5,719 nucleotides of DNA from an uncultured Anaerovibrio sp. (lineage in GTDB: Bacteria; Bacillota; Negativicutes; Selenomonadales; Selenomonadaceae). The stretch covers positions 1 to 5,719 of the forward strand of contig CAAGDY010000120.1 of the NCBI GenBank assembly GCA_900768695.1, in the 5' to 3' direction. The notes under the pieces were generated by a model that worked only from the letters and a program-made list of their open reading frames with translations, did not search any database and was not told the DNA's origin. This document shows, one piece after another, positions 1-5,170 of the stretch (its first letter is position 1; the number at the start of each line of letters is the position of its first letter). The position numbers and the translations under genes are program-made.

Positions 1-345
1 TATCTGGCTCAGCTATATGATGTCTACCGGCCACTGCTGACAGAAAAGCAGCAGCGCTGCCTGGAAATGCACCTGTTTGAGGATTTTTCCATGTCGGAGA
101 TAGGGGAAAGCCTATGTGTATCCCGACAGGCAGTATACGATATACTGCATCGCTCCGAGCAGACCATGGCAGAGTATGAAGCGAAGCTGGGGCTGGCTCA
201 GAGGCTTGAGAAGCAGCGTCATGAACTGACAGAAATTTATGATGAGCTGAAAGGACTTGATGTTGGCGAGGCAGGTTCGCAGGTGGTAGCAGTATTGCAG
301 AGGCTTGCACCATATACCAGCCTTGACACGGCTCAGGAGGAATAG
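1..345 (+). CDS. ylxM: YlxM family HTH protein, SRP-associated (5' end cut off)
   Basis: Reading frame 1 is open from the first base to a TAG at 343-345, giving 114 residues. The N-terminus lies outside the window, probably by only a few residues, since the family is about 110-120 residues long. The fragment opens with YLAQLYDVYRPLLTEKQQRC, typical of the sigma-70 region-4-like fold of YlxM/p13 proteins. A helix-turn-helix follows at fragment residues 31-52 (MSEIGESLCVSRQAVYDILH), then a charged helical tail. The ATG at 67 is internal and would remove the first helix, so it is not the real start. YlxM is encoded next to ffh in many Firmicutes, and its streptococcal homologue has been linked to signal recognition particle function. 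Here the stop is 2 nt before ffh, so the two are almost certainly cotranscribed and probably translationally coupled. Family assignment is firm; the molecular role is known only loosely. Confidence 0.93.
   Translation, partial: YLAQLYDVYRPLLTEKQQRCLEMHLFEDFSMSEIGESLCVSRQAVYDILHRSEQTMAEYEAKLGLAQRLEKQRHELTEIYDELKGLDVGEAGSQVVAVLQRLAPYTSLDTAQEE
335..340 (+). promoter_or_regulatory. Ribosome binding site deciding the TTG start of ffh
   Basis: AGGAGG ends 7 nt before the TTG at 348 and lies inside the last codons of ylxM. No ATG or GTG gives a conserved Ffh N-terminus here, whereas TTG yields MIFEGLADRLQETF, the usual beginning of the family. This supports a TTG start and coupling of ffh translation to ylxM. 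Confidence 0.85.
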
Positions 346-347
346 TT

Positions 348-1709
348 TTGATTTTTGAAGGTTTGGCAGACAGACTGCAGGAAACATTTAAAAAGCTGCG
401 CGGACACGGCAAGCTGACAGAGGACGATGTAAAGTCAGCCATGAAGGAAGTGCGGATGGCTCTTTTGGAGGCAGACGTAAACTTCAAGGTAGTAAAGGAC
501 TTTGTCAAGCGTGTAACGGAGCGCGCCATCGGTCAGGATGTTATGGAAGCATTGACTCCTGCCCAGGTGGTAATCAAGATTGTTAATGAGGAACTGACCG
601 AGCTGATGGGTGGTTCCCAGAGCAAGATAAATATGTCATCACAGCCGCCAACCATCATTATGATGGCAGGCTTGCAGGGTGCAGGTAAGACAACCTCTGC
701 CGGCAAGCTGGGACTGGCACTGAAAAAGCAGGGCAAGCGCCCTGTGCTGGTAGCGGCTGATATATATAGGCCGGCGGCTGTTACCCAGTTGCAGGTCATT
801 GGCAAGCAGCTGAACATCCCGGTGTTCTCCATGGAGCCGGGAACCGATGCTGTGACAATTGCCAAATCATCCTTGAACTATGCTTTTACCCACGCCAATG
901 ATGTGGTTATCATCGATACCGCGGGCCGCCTGCATATCAATGAGGAATTGATGCAGGAGCTGAAGGATATCAAGCGCGAGGTAAAGCCCCATGAGATTCT
1001 GCTGGTCGTAGATGCTATGACCGGTCAGGATGCCGTGAACGTGGCGGAGAGCTTCAACAAGGATTTGGAACTTACCGGTCTGGTTCTGACCAAGATGGAT
1101 GGTGATTCCCGCGGTGGTGCGGCATTGTCCGTCAAGGCAGTGACAGGCTGTCCGATTAAATTCGTGGGCATGGGCGAGAAACTGGAGCCTCTGCAGCCGT
1201 TCCATCCGGACCGCATGGCTTCCCGTATTCTGGGCATGGGCGATGTGCTTTCCCTAATTGAGAAGGCGCAGGATGCCTTTGATGCCAAGGAAGCGGCAGA
1301 GCTGAACAAGAAGTTGCGCAAGGATGAGTTTACGCTGGACGATTTCCTGAGCCAGATGAAGCAGGTAAGAAAGCTTGGCTCCTTTGAGCAGATTATCGGC
1401 ATGATTCCGGGCCTGGGCAGTCAGGTAAAGGATGCCCTGAAGGATAAGGACATTGACCTTAATGGCAAGGAGATGCGCCGCATTGAGGCGATTATCCTGT
1501 CCATGACCCCAAGGGAGAGAGCCAATACAAAAATCATCAACGGCAGCCGCAGAAAGCGCATAGCAATGGGCAGTGGCACCCGTGTGCAGGACGTCAACAA
1601 GCTTCTGAAGCAGTTTGAGGAAATGCAGAAGATGATGAAGCGCATGAAAAAAATGCAGGGCGGCAAGAAGGGCGGCTTTGGCGGCCTCAAGCTTCCGTTC
1701 ATGCATTGA
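348..1709 (+). CDS. ffh: Signal recognition particle GTPase Ffh (SRP54)
   Basis: Full-length 453-residue Ffh, the protein subunit of bacterial SRP. It binds 4.5S/scRNA and signal sequences as they leave the ribosome, and docks with the receptor FtsY at the membrane in a GTP-dependent complex. The N domain spans about residues 1-95. The G domain shows the P-loop GLQGAGKTT at 108-116, the DIYRPAA motif at 138-144, DTAGR at 190-194, VDAMTGQDA at 221-229, TKMD at 248-251 and GMGEKLEPLQPF at 274-285. The methionine-rich M domain runs from about 300 and holds the RNA-binding motif SRRKRIAMGSG at 400-410. A tail with Met426, 429, 430, 433 and 436 ends in a Gly/Lys-rich segment. All expected motifs are intact and the length is normal. 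The start is TTG, set by the AGGAGG at 335-340. The partner RNA gene and ftsY are not in the window. Confidence 0.98.
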   Translation: MIFEGLADRLQETFKKLRGHGKLTEDDVKSAMKEVRMALLEADVNFKVVKDFVKRVTERAIGQDVMEALTPAQVVIKIVNEELTELMGGSQSKINMSSQPPTIIMMAGLQGAGKTTSAGKLGLALKKQGKRPVLVAADIYRPAAVTQLQVIGKQLNIPVFSMEPGTDAVTIAKSSLNYAFTHANDVVIIDTAGRLHINEELMQELKDIKREVKPHEILLVVDAMTGQDAVNVAESFNKDLELTGLVLTKMDGDSRGGAALSVKAVTGCPIKFVGMGEKLEPLQPFHPDRMASRILGMGDVLSLIEKAQDAFDAKEAAELNKKLRKDEFTLDDFLSQMKQVRKLGSFEQIIGMIPGLGSQVKDALKDKDIDLNGKEMRRIEAIILSMTPRERANTKIINGSRRKRIAMGSGTRVQDVNKLLKQFEEMQKMMKRMKKMQGGKKGGFGGLKLPFMH

Positions 1710-1721
1710 TTATATAAGCAA

Positions 1722-1764
1722 GTATATCTTCTATAAAAATAGAGTTTAGATATACCACATCTAA
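1722..1764 (+). promoter_or_regulatory. Overlapping inverted repeats in the rpsP leader
   Basis: The AT-rich ffh-rpsP gap holds two mutually exclusive short hairpins. GTATATCT (1722-1729) can pair with AGATATAC (1748-1755), an 8-bp stem. TTAGAT (1746-1751) can instead pair with ATCTAA (1759-1764), a 6-bp stem that touches the first bases of the rpsP Shine-Dalgarno sequence. The pairings are seen directly. A regulatory role is only a possibility, because AT-rich DNA gives such matches by chance. I found no convincing promoter here: TTGATT (1706-1711) and TATAAA (1732-1737) are 20 bp apart, too far for a standard promoter. Confidence 0.25.
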
Positions 1765-1772
1765 GGAGGTGA
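1763..1772 (+). promoter_or_regulatory. Strong ribosome binding site deciding the rpsP start
   Basis: AAGGAGGTGA is a near-perfect match to the 16S rRNA 3' end and sits 8 nt before ATG 1781. The upstream in-frame GTG at 1769 is part of this site itself and so cannot be the start. Confidence 0.92.
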
Positions 1773-1780
1773 ATTTTCAC

Positions 1781-2056
1781 ATGGCAGTAAAGATTCGTTT
1801 GAACCGTATGGGTGCTAAGAAGAACCCTTTCTATCGTATTGTTGTAGCTGATTCCCGCGCACCACGCGATGGCCGTTTCATTGAGATTGTTGGCAACTAC
1901 GACTCCACCAAGGAGCCTGCAGTAGTAAACATCGACGAGGAGAAGGCACTGGAGTGGATGTCCAAGGGGGCACAGCCTACTGACACTGTTCGTTCTTTGT
2001 TCTCCAAGCAGGGCATCATGGCTAAGTTTGATGCGGCTAAGCATGCTAAGGACTAA
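1781..2056 (+). CDS. rpsP: 30S ribosomal protein S16
   Basis: A 91-residue S16, an early-binding protein of the small ribosomal subunit that helps 16S rRNA fold in the 5' and central domains. The N-terminus MAVKIRLNRMGAKKNPFYRI, followed by VVADSRAPRDGRFIEIVGNY at 21-40, is diagnostic and nearly invariant in the family. The length is normal. The frame stays open 12 nt further upstream to a GTG, but that GTG lies inside the Shine-Dalgarno sequence and MAVKIRL is the conserved start. The gene is 71 nt downstream of ffh and 14 nt upstream of khpA. Its Shine-Dalgarno is stronger than those of its neighbours, as expected for a protein needed in ribosome-like amounts. Confidence 0.98.
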   Translation: MAVKIRLNRMGAKKNPFYRIVVADSRAPRDGRFIEIVGNYDSTKEPAVVNIDEEKALEWMSKGAQPTDTVRSLFSKQGIMAKFDAAKHAKD

Positions 2057-2070
2057 GAAAGAGGCATAGC

Positions 2071-2301
2071 ATGAAAGAGATCGTTGAGATTATTGCGAGG
2101 TCTCTGGTAGACAATCCTGACCAGATTGTAGTGAACGAAAAAGAGGAGGACGGCATCGTCCTGTTCGAGCTTCATGTAGCTGATGAGGATATGGGCAAGG
2201 TTATTGGCAAATCAGGGCGTATTGCTAAGGCACTGCGTACTGTTGTCAAGGCTGCTGCTACTCGCGAGAATAAAAAAGTGAATGTAGAAATAGTTAGCTG
2301 A
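2071..2301 (+). CDS. khpA: KhpA, small KH-domain RNA-binding protein (YlqC)
   Basis: A 76-residue protein made of a single KH domain. The GXXG loop is GKSG at residues 46-49 within KVIGKSGRIAKALR, flanked by the usual beta and alpha segments and ending in NVEIVS. KhpA proteins bind RNA; in streptococci and other Firmicutes KhpA forms a heterodimer with KhpB (Jag/EloR) and affects cell elongation and division through RNA-level control. The start ATG follows GAAAGAGG with suitable spacing, and the gene lies 14 nt after rpsP, the standard ylqC position between rpsP and ylqD. The khpB partner is not in this window. The domain is certain; the physiological role here rests on homology. Confidence 0.95.
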   Translation: MKEIVEIIARSLVDNPDQIVVNEKEEDGIVLFELHVADEDMGKVIGKSGRIAKALRTVVKAAATRENKKVNVEIVS

Positions 2302-2317
2302 TTACCTCAGCCGAAAC

Positions 2318-2339
2318 TGCGGCAGATTTTTCTGCCGCA
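2318..2339 (+). terminator. Intra-operon hairpin, possible attenuator or partial terminator
   Basis: TGCGGCAGA (2318-2326) and TCTGCCGCA (2331-2339) form a perfect 9-bp GC-rich stem with a TTTT loop, 16 nt after the khpA stop. The downstream tract is ATTTCTATATAT, T-rich but broken, so termination would be incomplete at best. It could lower expression of ylqD-rimM-trmD relative to rpsP-khpA, or protect the 3' end of the upstream mRNA. Confidence 0.5.
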
Positions 2340-2347
2340 ATTTCTAT

Positions 2348-2381
2348 ATATGGAACTAAACATGATATGGAACTAAACATG
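2348..2381 (+). repeat. Perfect 17-bp tandem duplication
   Basis: ATATGGAACTAAACATG occurs twice back to back (2348-2364 and 2365-2381) with no mismatch and no gap, in the non-coding spacer between khpA and ylqD. It looks like a recent slippage duplication. No function is apparent. Confidence 0.95.
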
Positions 2382-2404
2382 CCACTGAAATAATATGGCA
2401 TTTT
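2379..2404 (+). other. Small hairpin followed by a short T run
   Basis: ATGCCA (2379-2384) pairs with TGGCAT (2396-2401) around an 11-nt loop and runs into TTTT. It is a weak terminator-like or leader hairpin that begins in the last bases of the 17-bp duplication and ends 25 nt before the ylqD start. The pairing is visible; function is uncertain. Confidence 0.3.
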
Positions 2405-2429
2405 ATGTGATAGGATTGGAGGCTTTATA

Positions 2430-2849
2430 ATGGACAAGGTTTTAGTAAAATTCCCTTTGACTATCAAGGCAAAGCTGACGGAAAAGCTGAAGAATTCCAT
2501 GCTGGAGGAAATGAATAACGGCATCCAGCAGGCCCAGCTGGAGATTTCCCAGATTAATATTCAGGCAGAGCGCGCCCTGAAGCAGACTGACGAGGCGGGC
2601 AACCTGCCTAACGAGGAAGCACAGGCCATGATTCACCGTCATTTTGGCATGGAGCGCCAGAAGCGCGAGGAGTACATCGCTCAGACCACTGCCCGTCGTG
2701 ACGAGCTGGAGAAGCTGGTACTGGGTGCAGAGATTGTACAGGGCCAGAGCGAGCGTTTTGTTGAGCTGAAGGTTGGGGACAATATCCGCGACCAGTTTAA
2801 TGTGGAAGTAGTGGTGGAAGATGATAAGATCATCGCAATCCGCAGCTAA
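2430..2849 (+). CDS. ylqD: YlqD family protein
   Basis: A 139-residue protein at the position of Bacillus subtilis ylqD, between ylqC/khpA and rimM, with the YlqD-family layout. A short N-terminal beta segment (VLVKFPLTIKAKLTE) precedes a long charged, probably coiled-coil stretch at about 23-100, rich in Glu, Gln, Lys and Arg and including MERQKREEYIAQTTARRDEL at 74-93. A C-terminal beta-rich end follows (FVELKVGDNIRDQFNVEVVV). There is no signal peptide or membrane span, so it is expected to be cytoplasmic. Its function has not been established; its place suggests a link to ribosome maturation or RNA processing, which is inference only. The start ATG follows TTGGAGG at 2416-2422. The last 29 nt overlap rimM in another frame. 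Confidence 0.85.
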   Translation: MDKVLVKFPLTIKAKLTEKLKNSMLEEMNNGIQQAQLEISQINIQAERALKQTDEAGNLPNEEAQAMIHRHFGMERQKREEYIAQTTARRDELEKLVLGAEIVQGQSERFVELKVGDNIRDQFNVEVVVEDDKIIAIRS

Positions 2850-3363
2850 GAAAAATACGGCGGCAACTGCCGGTGACAGGATTGTCATCGGCAAGGCTGG
2901 TGCCCCCCACGGTGTCCGTGGCGAGCTTCGGATAATCCCGCTGACGGATTTTCCGGAGAGGTTTCAGGAGCTGGAGCATGTCTATGTGGGGGATGAGCTG
3001 ATGGACGTGGAGGACTGCTGGTATCACAAGCAGTTCGTCATCATGAAGCTGAAGCAGTGCCCTCATCGGGAGGCGGCGGCTTTGCTGACAGGAAAGCTCC
3101 TCTATGTGGACAAGTCCGAGGCAATGCCTCTGGAGGAAGGGGAGTACTACACCTTCGACATCATCGGTCTGGAGGTATTTGACCTTGCCGGGGAGTCCCT
3201 GGGCTTCGTCACCGAGGTGTTGAAGACCGGCAGCAACGATGTGTATGTGGTGTCCCGGAAGGGTCAGGCCAGGCAGATTCTGGTGCCTGCCCTGAAAGCC
3301 GTTGTCAAGGAAATCAACGTGCCTGAGGGCAGGATGGTCGTAGATTTGCCGGAGGAAGCCTGA
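2821..3363 (+). CDS. rimM: Ribosome maturation factor RimM
   Basis: A 180-residue RimM, which binds ribosomal protein S19 and assists maturation of the 30S head and 16S rRNA 3' processing. The N-terminal beta-barrel domain opens with GKAGAPHGVRGE at 24-35, the family signature. The C-terminal PRC-barrel-like domain covers about 105-178, with YYTFDIIGLEV at 109-119, GSNDVYVV at 137-144, LVPA at 154-157 and the ending RMVVDLPEEA. ATG 2821 is the only standard start available: an in-frame stop lies at 2809-2811 and no ATG, GTG or TTG occurs between 2821 and the conserved region. This gives a 29-nt overlap with ylqD and a polar extension of about 20 residues before the fold. The Shine-Dalgarno is weak (GGTGG), so translation probably depends on ribosomes finishing ylqD. 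Confidence 0.96.
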   Translation: MIRSSQSAAKKNTAATAGDRIVIGKAGAPHGVRGELRIIPLTDFPERFQELEHVYVGDELMDVEDCWYHKQFVIMKLKQCPHREAAALLTGKLLYVDKSEAMPLEEGEYYTFDIIGLEVFDLAGESLGFVTEVLKTGSNDVYVVSRKGQARQILVPALKAVVKEINVPEGRMVVDLPEEA

Positions 3364-4109
3364 TGAGGATTGACATTCTTTCCTTGTTTCCTGCCATGTT
3401 TGCAGGCCCCTTCGGGGAGAGCATTACCAAGCGGGCCGTGACAAAGGGACTTCTGGATATTCACATCATGAATTTCCGGGATTTTGCGGAGGGGCGGCAC
3501 AAGCAGGTGGACGACTCTCCCTTTGGGGGCGGCAGCGGCATGGTGCTGAAGCCGGAGCCGCTTTTTCGTGCTGTCCGCTTTTTGAAGGAAACTACCCATT
3601 ATACCAGGCGGCGGGTGCTTTTGATGAGCCCGGAGGGGGCGGTATTCAATCAGGCCAAGGCGCGGGAGCTGGCGCAGTATGAGCAGCTTATCTTTATCTG
3701 CGGCCATTACGAGGGCTTTGATGCCCGCATCAGCGAGAACCTTGCCGATGAGATTATTTCCGTTGGTGACTTTGTGCTGACCGGCGGCGAGCTGCCGGCC
3801 ATGATGATTACGGATGCTGTATCCCGCATGCTGCCGGGAGTGCTGGGCTCCGAGGAATCTGCGCCTACGGATTCCTTTTACAATGGGCTTTTGGAGCATC
3901 CCCAGTATACGCGCCCACGGGATTTTGAGGGCATGCAGGTACCGGAGGTGCTGTTTTCGGGCGACCATGCAAAGATTGCTGACTGGCGCAGAAAAAAATC
4001 CCTTGAGGCAACCCTGAAGCATCGCCCTGACCTTTTGCAGACTGCGGTGCTGGACAAAAAGGATTTACAATATCTTGCGATGTTGCAGGAAAATACAGGT
4101 GATAAATAA
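3363..4109 (+). CDS. trmD: tRNA (guanine-N1-)-methyltransferase TrmD
   Basis: A 248-residue TrmD, a SPOUT-class enzyme that transfers methyl from S-adenosylmethionine to N1 of G37 next to the anticodon, preventing +1 frameshifting. It acts as a homodimer whose active site is shared between subunits. The N-terminus MRIDILSLFPAMF is typical. DDSPFGGGSGM (50-60), GHYEGFDAR (114-122) and SVGDFVLTGGELPA (133-146) form the trefoil-knot methyl-donor pocket. Asp170 in the DSF motif corresponds to the residue proposed as catalytic base (Asp169 in the Haemophilus enzyme), followed by GLLEHPQYTRP at 175-185. The C-terminal tRNA-binding domain is complete. The start ATG shares its A with the rimM stop (TGATG) and has GGAGG at 3351-3355. 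This is the last gene of the operon, with a terminator starting at its stop. Confidence 0.98.
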   Translation: MRIDILSLFPAMFAGPFGESITKRAVTKGLLDIHIMNFRDFAEGRHKQVDDSPFGGGSGMVLKPEPLFRAVRFLKETTHYTRRRVLLMSPEGAVFNQAKARELAQYEQLIFICGHYEGFDARISENLADEIISVGDFVLTGGELPAMMITDAVSRMLPGVLGSEESAPTDSFYNGLLEHPQYTRPRDFEGMQVPEVLFSGDHAKIADWRRKKSLEATLKHRPDLLQTAVLDKKDLQYLAMLQENTGDK

Positions 4110-4144
4110 GGCAGATACGTCTTTTGATGTATCTGCCTTTTTTT
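4110..4144 (+). terminator. Intrinsic terminator of the ffh-trmD operon
   Basis: GGCAGATAC (4110-4118) pairs perfectly with GTATCTGCC (4129-4137) around a 10-nt loop and is followed by seven T. It begins directly after the trmD stop, so the operon ends here. Confidence 0.95.
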
Positions 4145-4162
4145 GTGGGCCGGTGTGGGGCA

Positions 4163-4205
4163 TAAAAAAATAGCCGGTCAGGGCTGTATGCCTCTGACCA
4201 GCTAT
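4163..4205 (-). terminator. Intrinsic terminator facing the trmD terminator
   Basis: Read on the - strand, ATAGCTGGTCAG pairs with CTGACCGGCTAT (arms at 4194-4205 and 4170-4181), a 12-bp stem with one G-T pair, followed by seven T (4164-4170). It closes transcription coming from the yvrJ side and forms a convergent terminator pair with the one at 4110-4144. Confidence 0.92.
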
Positions 4206-4241
4206 CAATCGTTTGTAGCTTTATGAAGCCGGGGAATTGTA

Positions 4242-4353
4242 GAGGATTAGGGGATTGGGGAGTCAGGTGAGTAGGGAAGTGGAGGATTAGAGGATTAGGA
4301 GATTGGGGCGTTAGAGTGTTAGGGAATTAGGGAATTAGGGAATCGGGGGATTG
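4242..4353 (+). repeat. Degenerate tandem octamer array, about 14 units
   Basis: The stretch divides into fourteen consecutive 8-mers with no insertion or deletion. Examples are GAGGATTA (4242, 4282, 4290), GGGGATTG (4250, 4346) and GGGAATTA (4322, 4330), with related units such as GGAGATTG, GGGCGTTA and GAGTGTTA between them. The consensus is about GRGRATTA. A partial unit may precede it (GGGGAATTGTA from 4231). It lies in the transcribed 3' region of yvrJ, where the RNA would read as C-rich UAAUCCYC units, between the yvrJ stop and its terminator. It contains no gene. Function is unknown. Confidence 0.9.
4322..4349 (+). other. G-quadruplex motif inside the octamer array
   Basis: Four G tracts (4322-4324, 4330-4332, 4338-4340, 4345-4349) are separated by loops of 5, 5 and 4 nt, fitting the standard G3+N1-7 rule. 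The opposite strand would be i-motif-like C tracts. Folding in the cell is not shown. Confidence 0.6.
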
Positions 4354-4385
4354 CCGTATGACGAAGGGCGCTTGAAGGTCGCTTT

Positions 4386-4562
4386 TTATGCGGCATTGTC
4401 GGGATGACTGCAGTAATAATAGCCATTTCTCAGCTCCAGTATCAGCTCATCCACCTTGTTGGAAAACCTGTCCAGCGTGGCCTGGAATTTGACCAGCAGA
4501 TAGCAGGATACCACAATGGGGAAGCCGACTGTGGAGATGGCGGATAAAATGGTTTCGTCCAT
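4386..4562 (-). CDS. YvrJ family small membrane protein
   Basis: A 58-residue protein beginning MDETILSAISTVGFPIVVSC. One hydrophobic helix spans about residues 5-25 (the VGFPIVVSCYLLVKF region is the family hallmark). An amphipathic, charged segment follows (about 28-46, including DRFSNKVDELILELR) with a tail rich in Tyr, Cys and His. It is probably a single-span membrane protein with its charged part in the cytoplasm. The start has AAAGGAG (CTCCTTT at 4573-4579 on the given strand) 10 nt upstream. YvrJ proteins are known from Firmicutes as neighbours of DUF1659 and DUF2922 genes and, in B. subtilis, of the SigO/RsoA region; no biochemical function is established. Here it is separated from the DUF2922 gene by a terminator and an inverted-repeat element, so it may need its own promoter, which I could not identify. 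Confidence 0.88.
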   Translation of the reverse strand: MDETILSAISTVGFPIVVSCYLLVKFQATLDRFSNKVDELILELRNGYYYCSHPDNAA

Positions 4563-4591
4563 GAATGGGATGCTCCTTTCTTTTCGGTGCG

Positions 4592-4746
4592 TTGTACCGC
4601 GGGTGTGGCGGTAATCACGAAAACACGCTCGCGCTCCTCATTGTGCCTAGCGGTGCTAAGCTCTCGCTTCGCCTGGCGGCTTGCAAATCGCTAAGCACCG
4701 AGGCACAACAAAGGTTTTCTTAGATTACCGCCACACCCGCTTACAA
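4592..4746. mobile_element. 155-bp MITE-like inverted-repeat element (long hairpin)
   Basis: The outer arms are GCGGGTGTGGCGGTAATC (4599-4616) and its perfect complement at 4723-4740. They are extended outward by TTGTA (4592-4596) / TACAA (4742-4746) and inward by GAAAAC (4619-4624) / GTTTTC (4714-4719). A further nested stem pairs TTGTGCCT (4641-4648) with AGGCACAA (4701-4708) and CGGTGCT (4651-4657) with AGCACCG (4694-4700). The sides are unequal, with an unpaired GC-rich stretch at 4625-4640. There is no coding capacity. It could be a non-autonomous mobile element, a REP/BIME-like palindrome or a structured RNA, and it could affect yvrJ expression, as it sits 30 nt upstream of the start. 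A clear target-site duplication is not visible. Confidence 0.6.
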
Positions 4747-4795
4747 ATCAATAGCTCGACAAAAGCAATAACGTCGTGTCGTAATGTAAATATGT

Positions 4796-4828
4796 AGAAA
4801 AATTGCCCCGCCTGGGGAAAGACGGGGC
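4796..4828 (-). terminator. Intrinsic terminator after the DUF2922 gene
   Basis: On the - strand GCCCCGTC pairs with GGCGGGGC (arms at 4821-4828 and 4805-4812), an 8-bp stem with one T-G pair and an 8-nt loop, followed by AATTTTTC. It lies about 57 nt after the DUF2922 stop and would separate that transcript from yvrJ. Confidence 0.85.
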
Positions 4829-4884
4829 AGTAATAGGTGGTAAACAAAGTTCATGCCTTGAACCTTCAGGCGTTCAAGCTGACC

Positions 4885-5106
4885 TTAGGCATCTGCCAGC
4901 TCCGTGATAACGGTTTCACGGATGTAGGCGCGTTTGATGCCGTCAATAGGGGAGCCGGTATCAAACTTGAACACTCCCTTGTCAATGATGTTCTGCATCA
5001 CGCCCTTGACCTCACCGGCAGTAATGCCGTCCCTGGGGTCGGACAGGGAAACAGTCTTTGTGCCGCTTTCGCCGCGGGTAAAGACCATGTTGAGCTTCTT
5101 TGCCAT
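4885..5106 (-). CDS. DUF2922 domain protein (complete copy)
   Basis: A 73-residue protein beginning MAKKLNMVFTRGESGTKTVS and ending YIRETVITELADA. It matches the DUF2922 pattern: an N-terminal strand (K-x-L-x-M-x-F), a T-x-S-L-S-D-P motif at 18-24, a helix with V-x-x-x-M-x-x-I-I at about 33-41, and C-terminal strands with GIKRAYI and VITEL. It has no signal peptide or membrane span. The function is unknown. The start follows AAAGGAG (CTCCTTT at 5114-5120 on the given strand) with 7 nt between. It lies 64 nt after the DUF1659 gene, probably in one transcript, and ends before a terminator. By eye it shares about 40% identity with the second DUF2922 copy at the window's right edge, so the cluster carries two paralogues. 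Confidence 0.9.
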   Translation of the reverse strand: MAKKLNMVFTRGESGTKTVSLSDPRDGITAGEVKGVMQNIIDKGVFKFDTGSPIDGIKRAYIRETVITELADA

Positions 5107-5170
5107 AGATATTCTCCTTTCGTAACAGGTTTATTGGTTAGCTGTGCTTTTGAAACTGCCGCGGCGGTCG

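Larger units (their letters stand above)
4563..4884. other. 322-bp spacer between yvrJ and DUF2922 genes
   Basis: It holds, from left to right, the yvrJ ribosome site, the inverted-repeat element (4592-4746), an AT-rich stretch (4747-4800) and the terminator of the DUF2922 gene (4796-4828), then about 55 nt with nothing recognised. The AT-rich stretch is where a - strand promoter for yvrJ would be expected; the best match (TTGCTT, 17 bp, TGTAAG on the - strand) is too weak to call. Confidence 0.7.

Noticed and set aside
67..345. ylxM starting at ATG 67
   Set aside because: The frame is open to the window edge and the upstream residues match the conserved first helix of YlxM, so the gene is cut by the edge and does not begin here.
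1706..1737. Sigma-A promoter before rpsP (TTGATT / TATAAA)
   Set aside because: The spacing of 20 bp is too long and the region is generally AT-rich, so it cannot be called.
1769..1780. GTG at 1769 as rpsP start
   Set aside because: It is part of the Shine-Dalgarno sequence AAGGAGGTGA; the conserved S16 N-terminus begins at ATG 1781.
2350..2393. Very short open frames (8 codons) within the 17-bp duplication
   Set aside because: They have no ribosome site and arise simply because each repeat unit contains ATGGAACTAAAC.
3264..4022. Long - strand open frame (252 codons) opposite rimM and trmD
   Set aside because: It is an antisense shadow of trmD; its protein shows no recognisable domain and is rich in residues expected from reverse reading.
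4242..4353. Telomere-like TTAGGG repeats or eukaryotic contamination
   Set aside because: The period is 8, not 6, the units are degenerate, and the array lies between bacterial genes with bacterial terminators.
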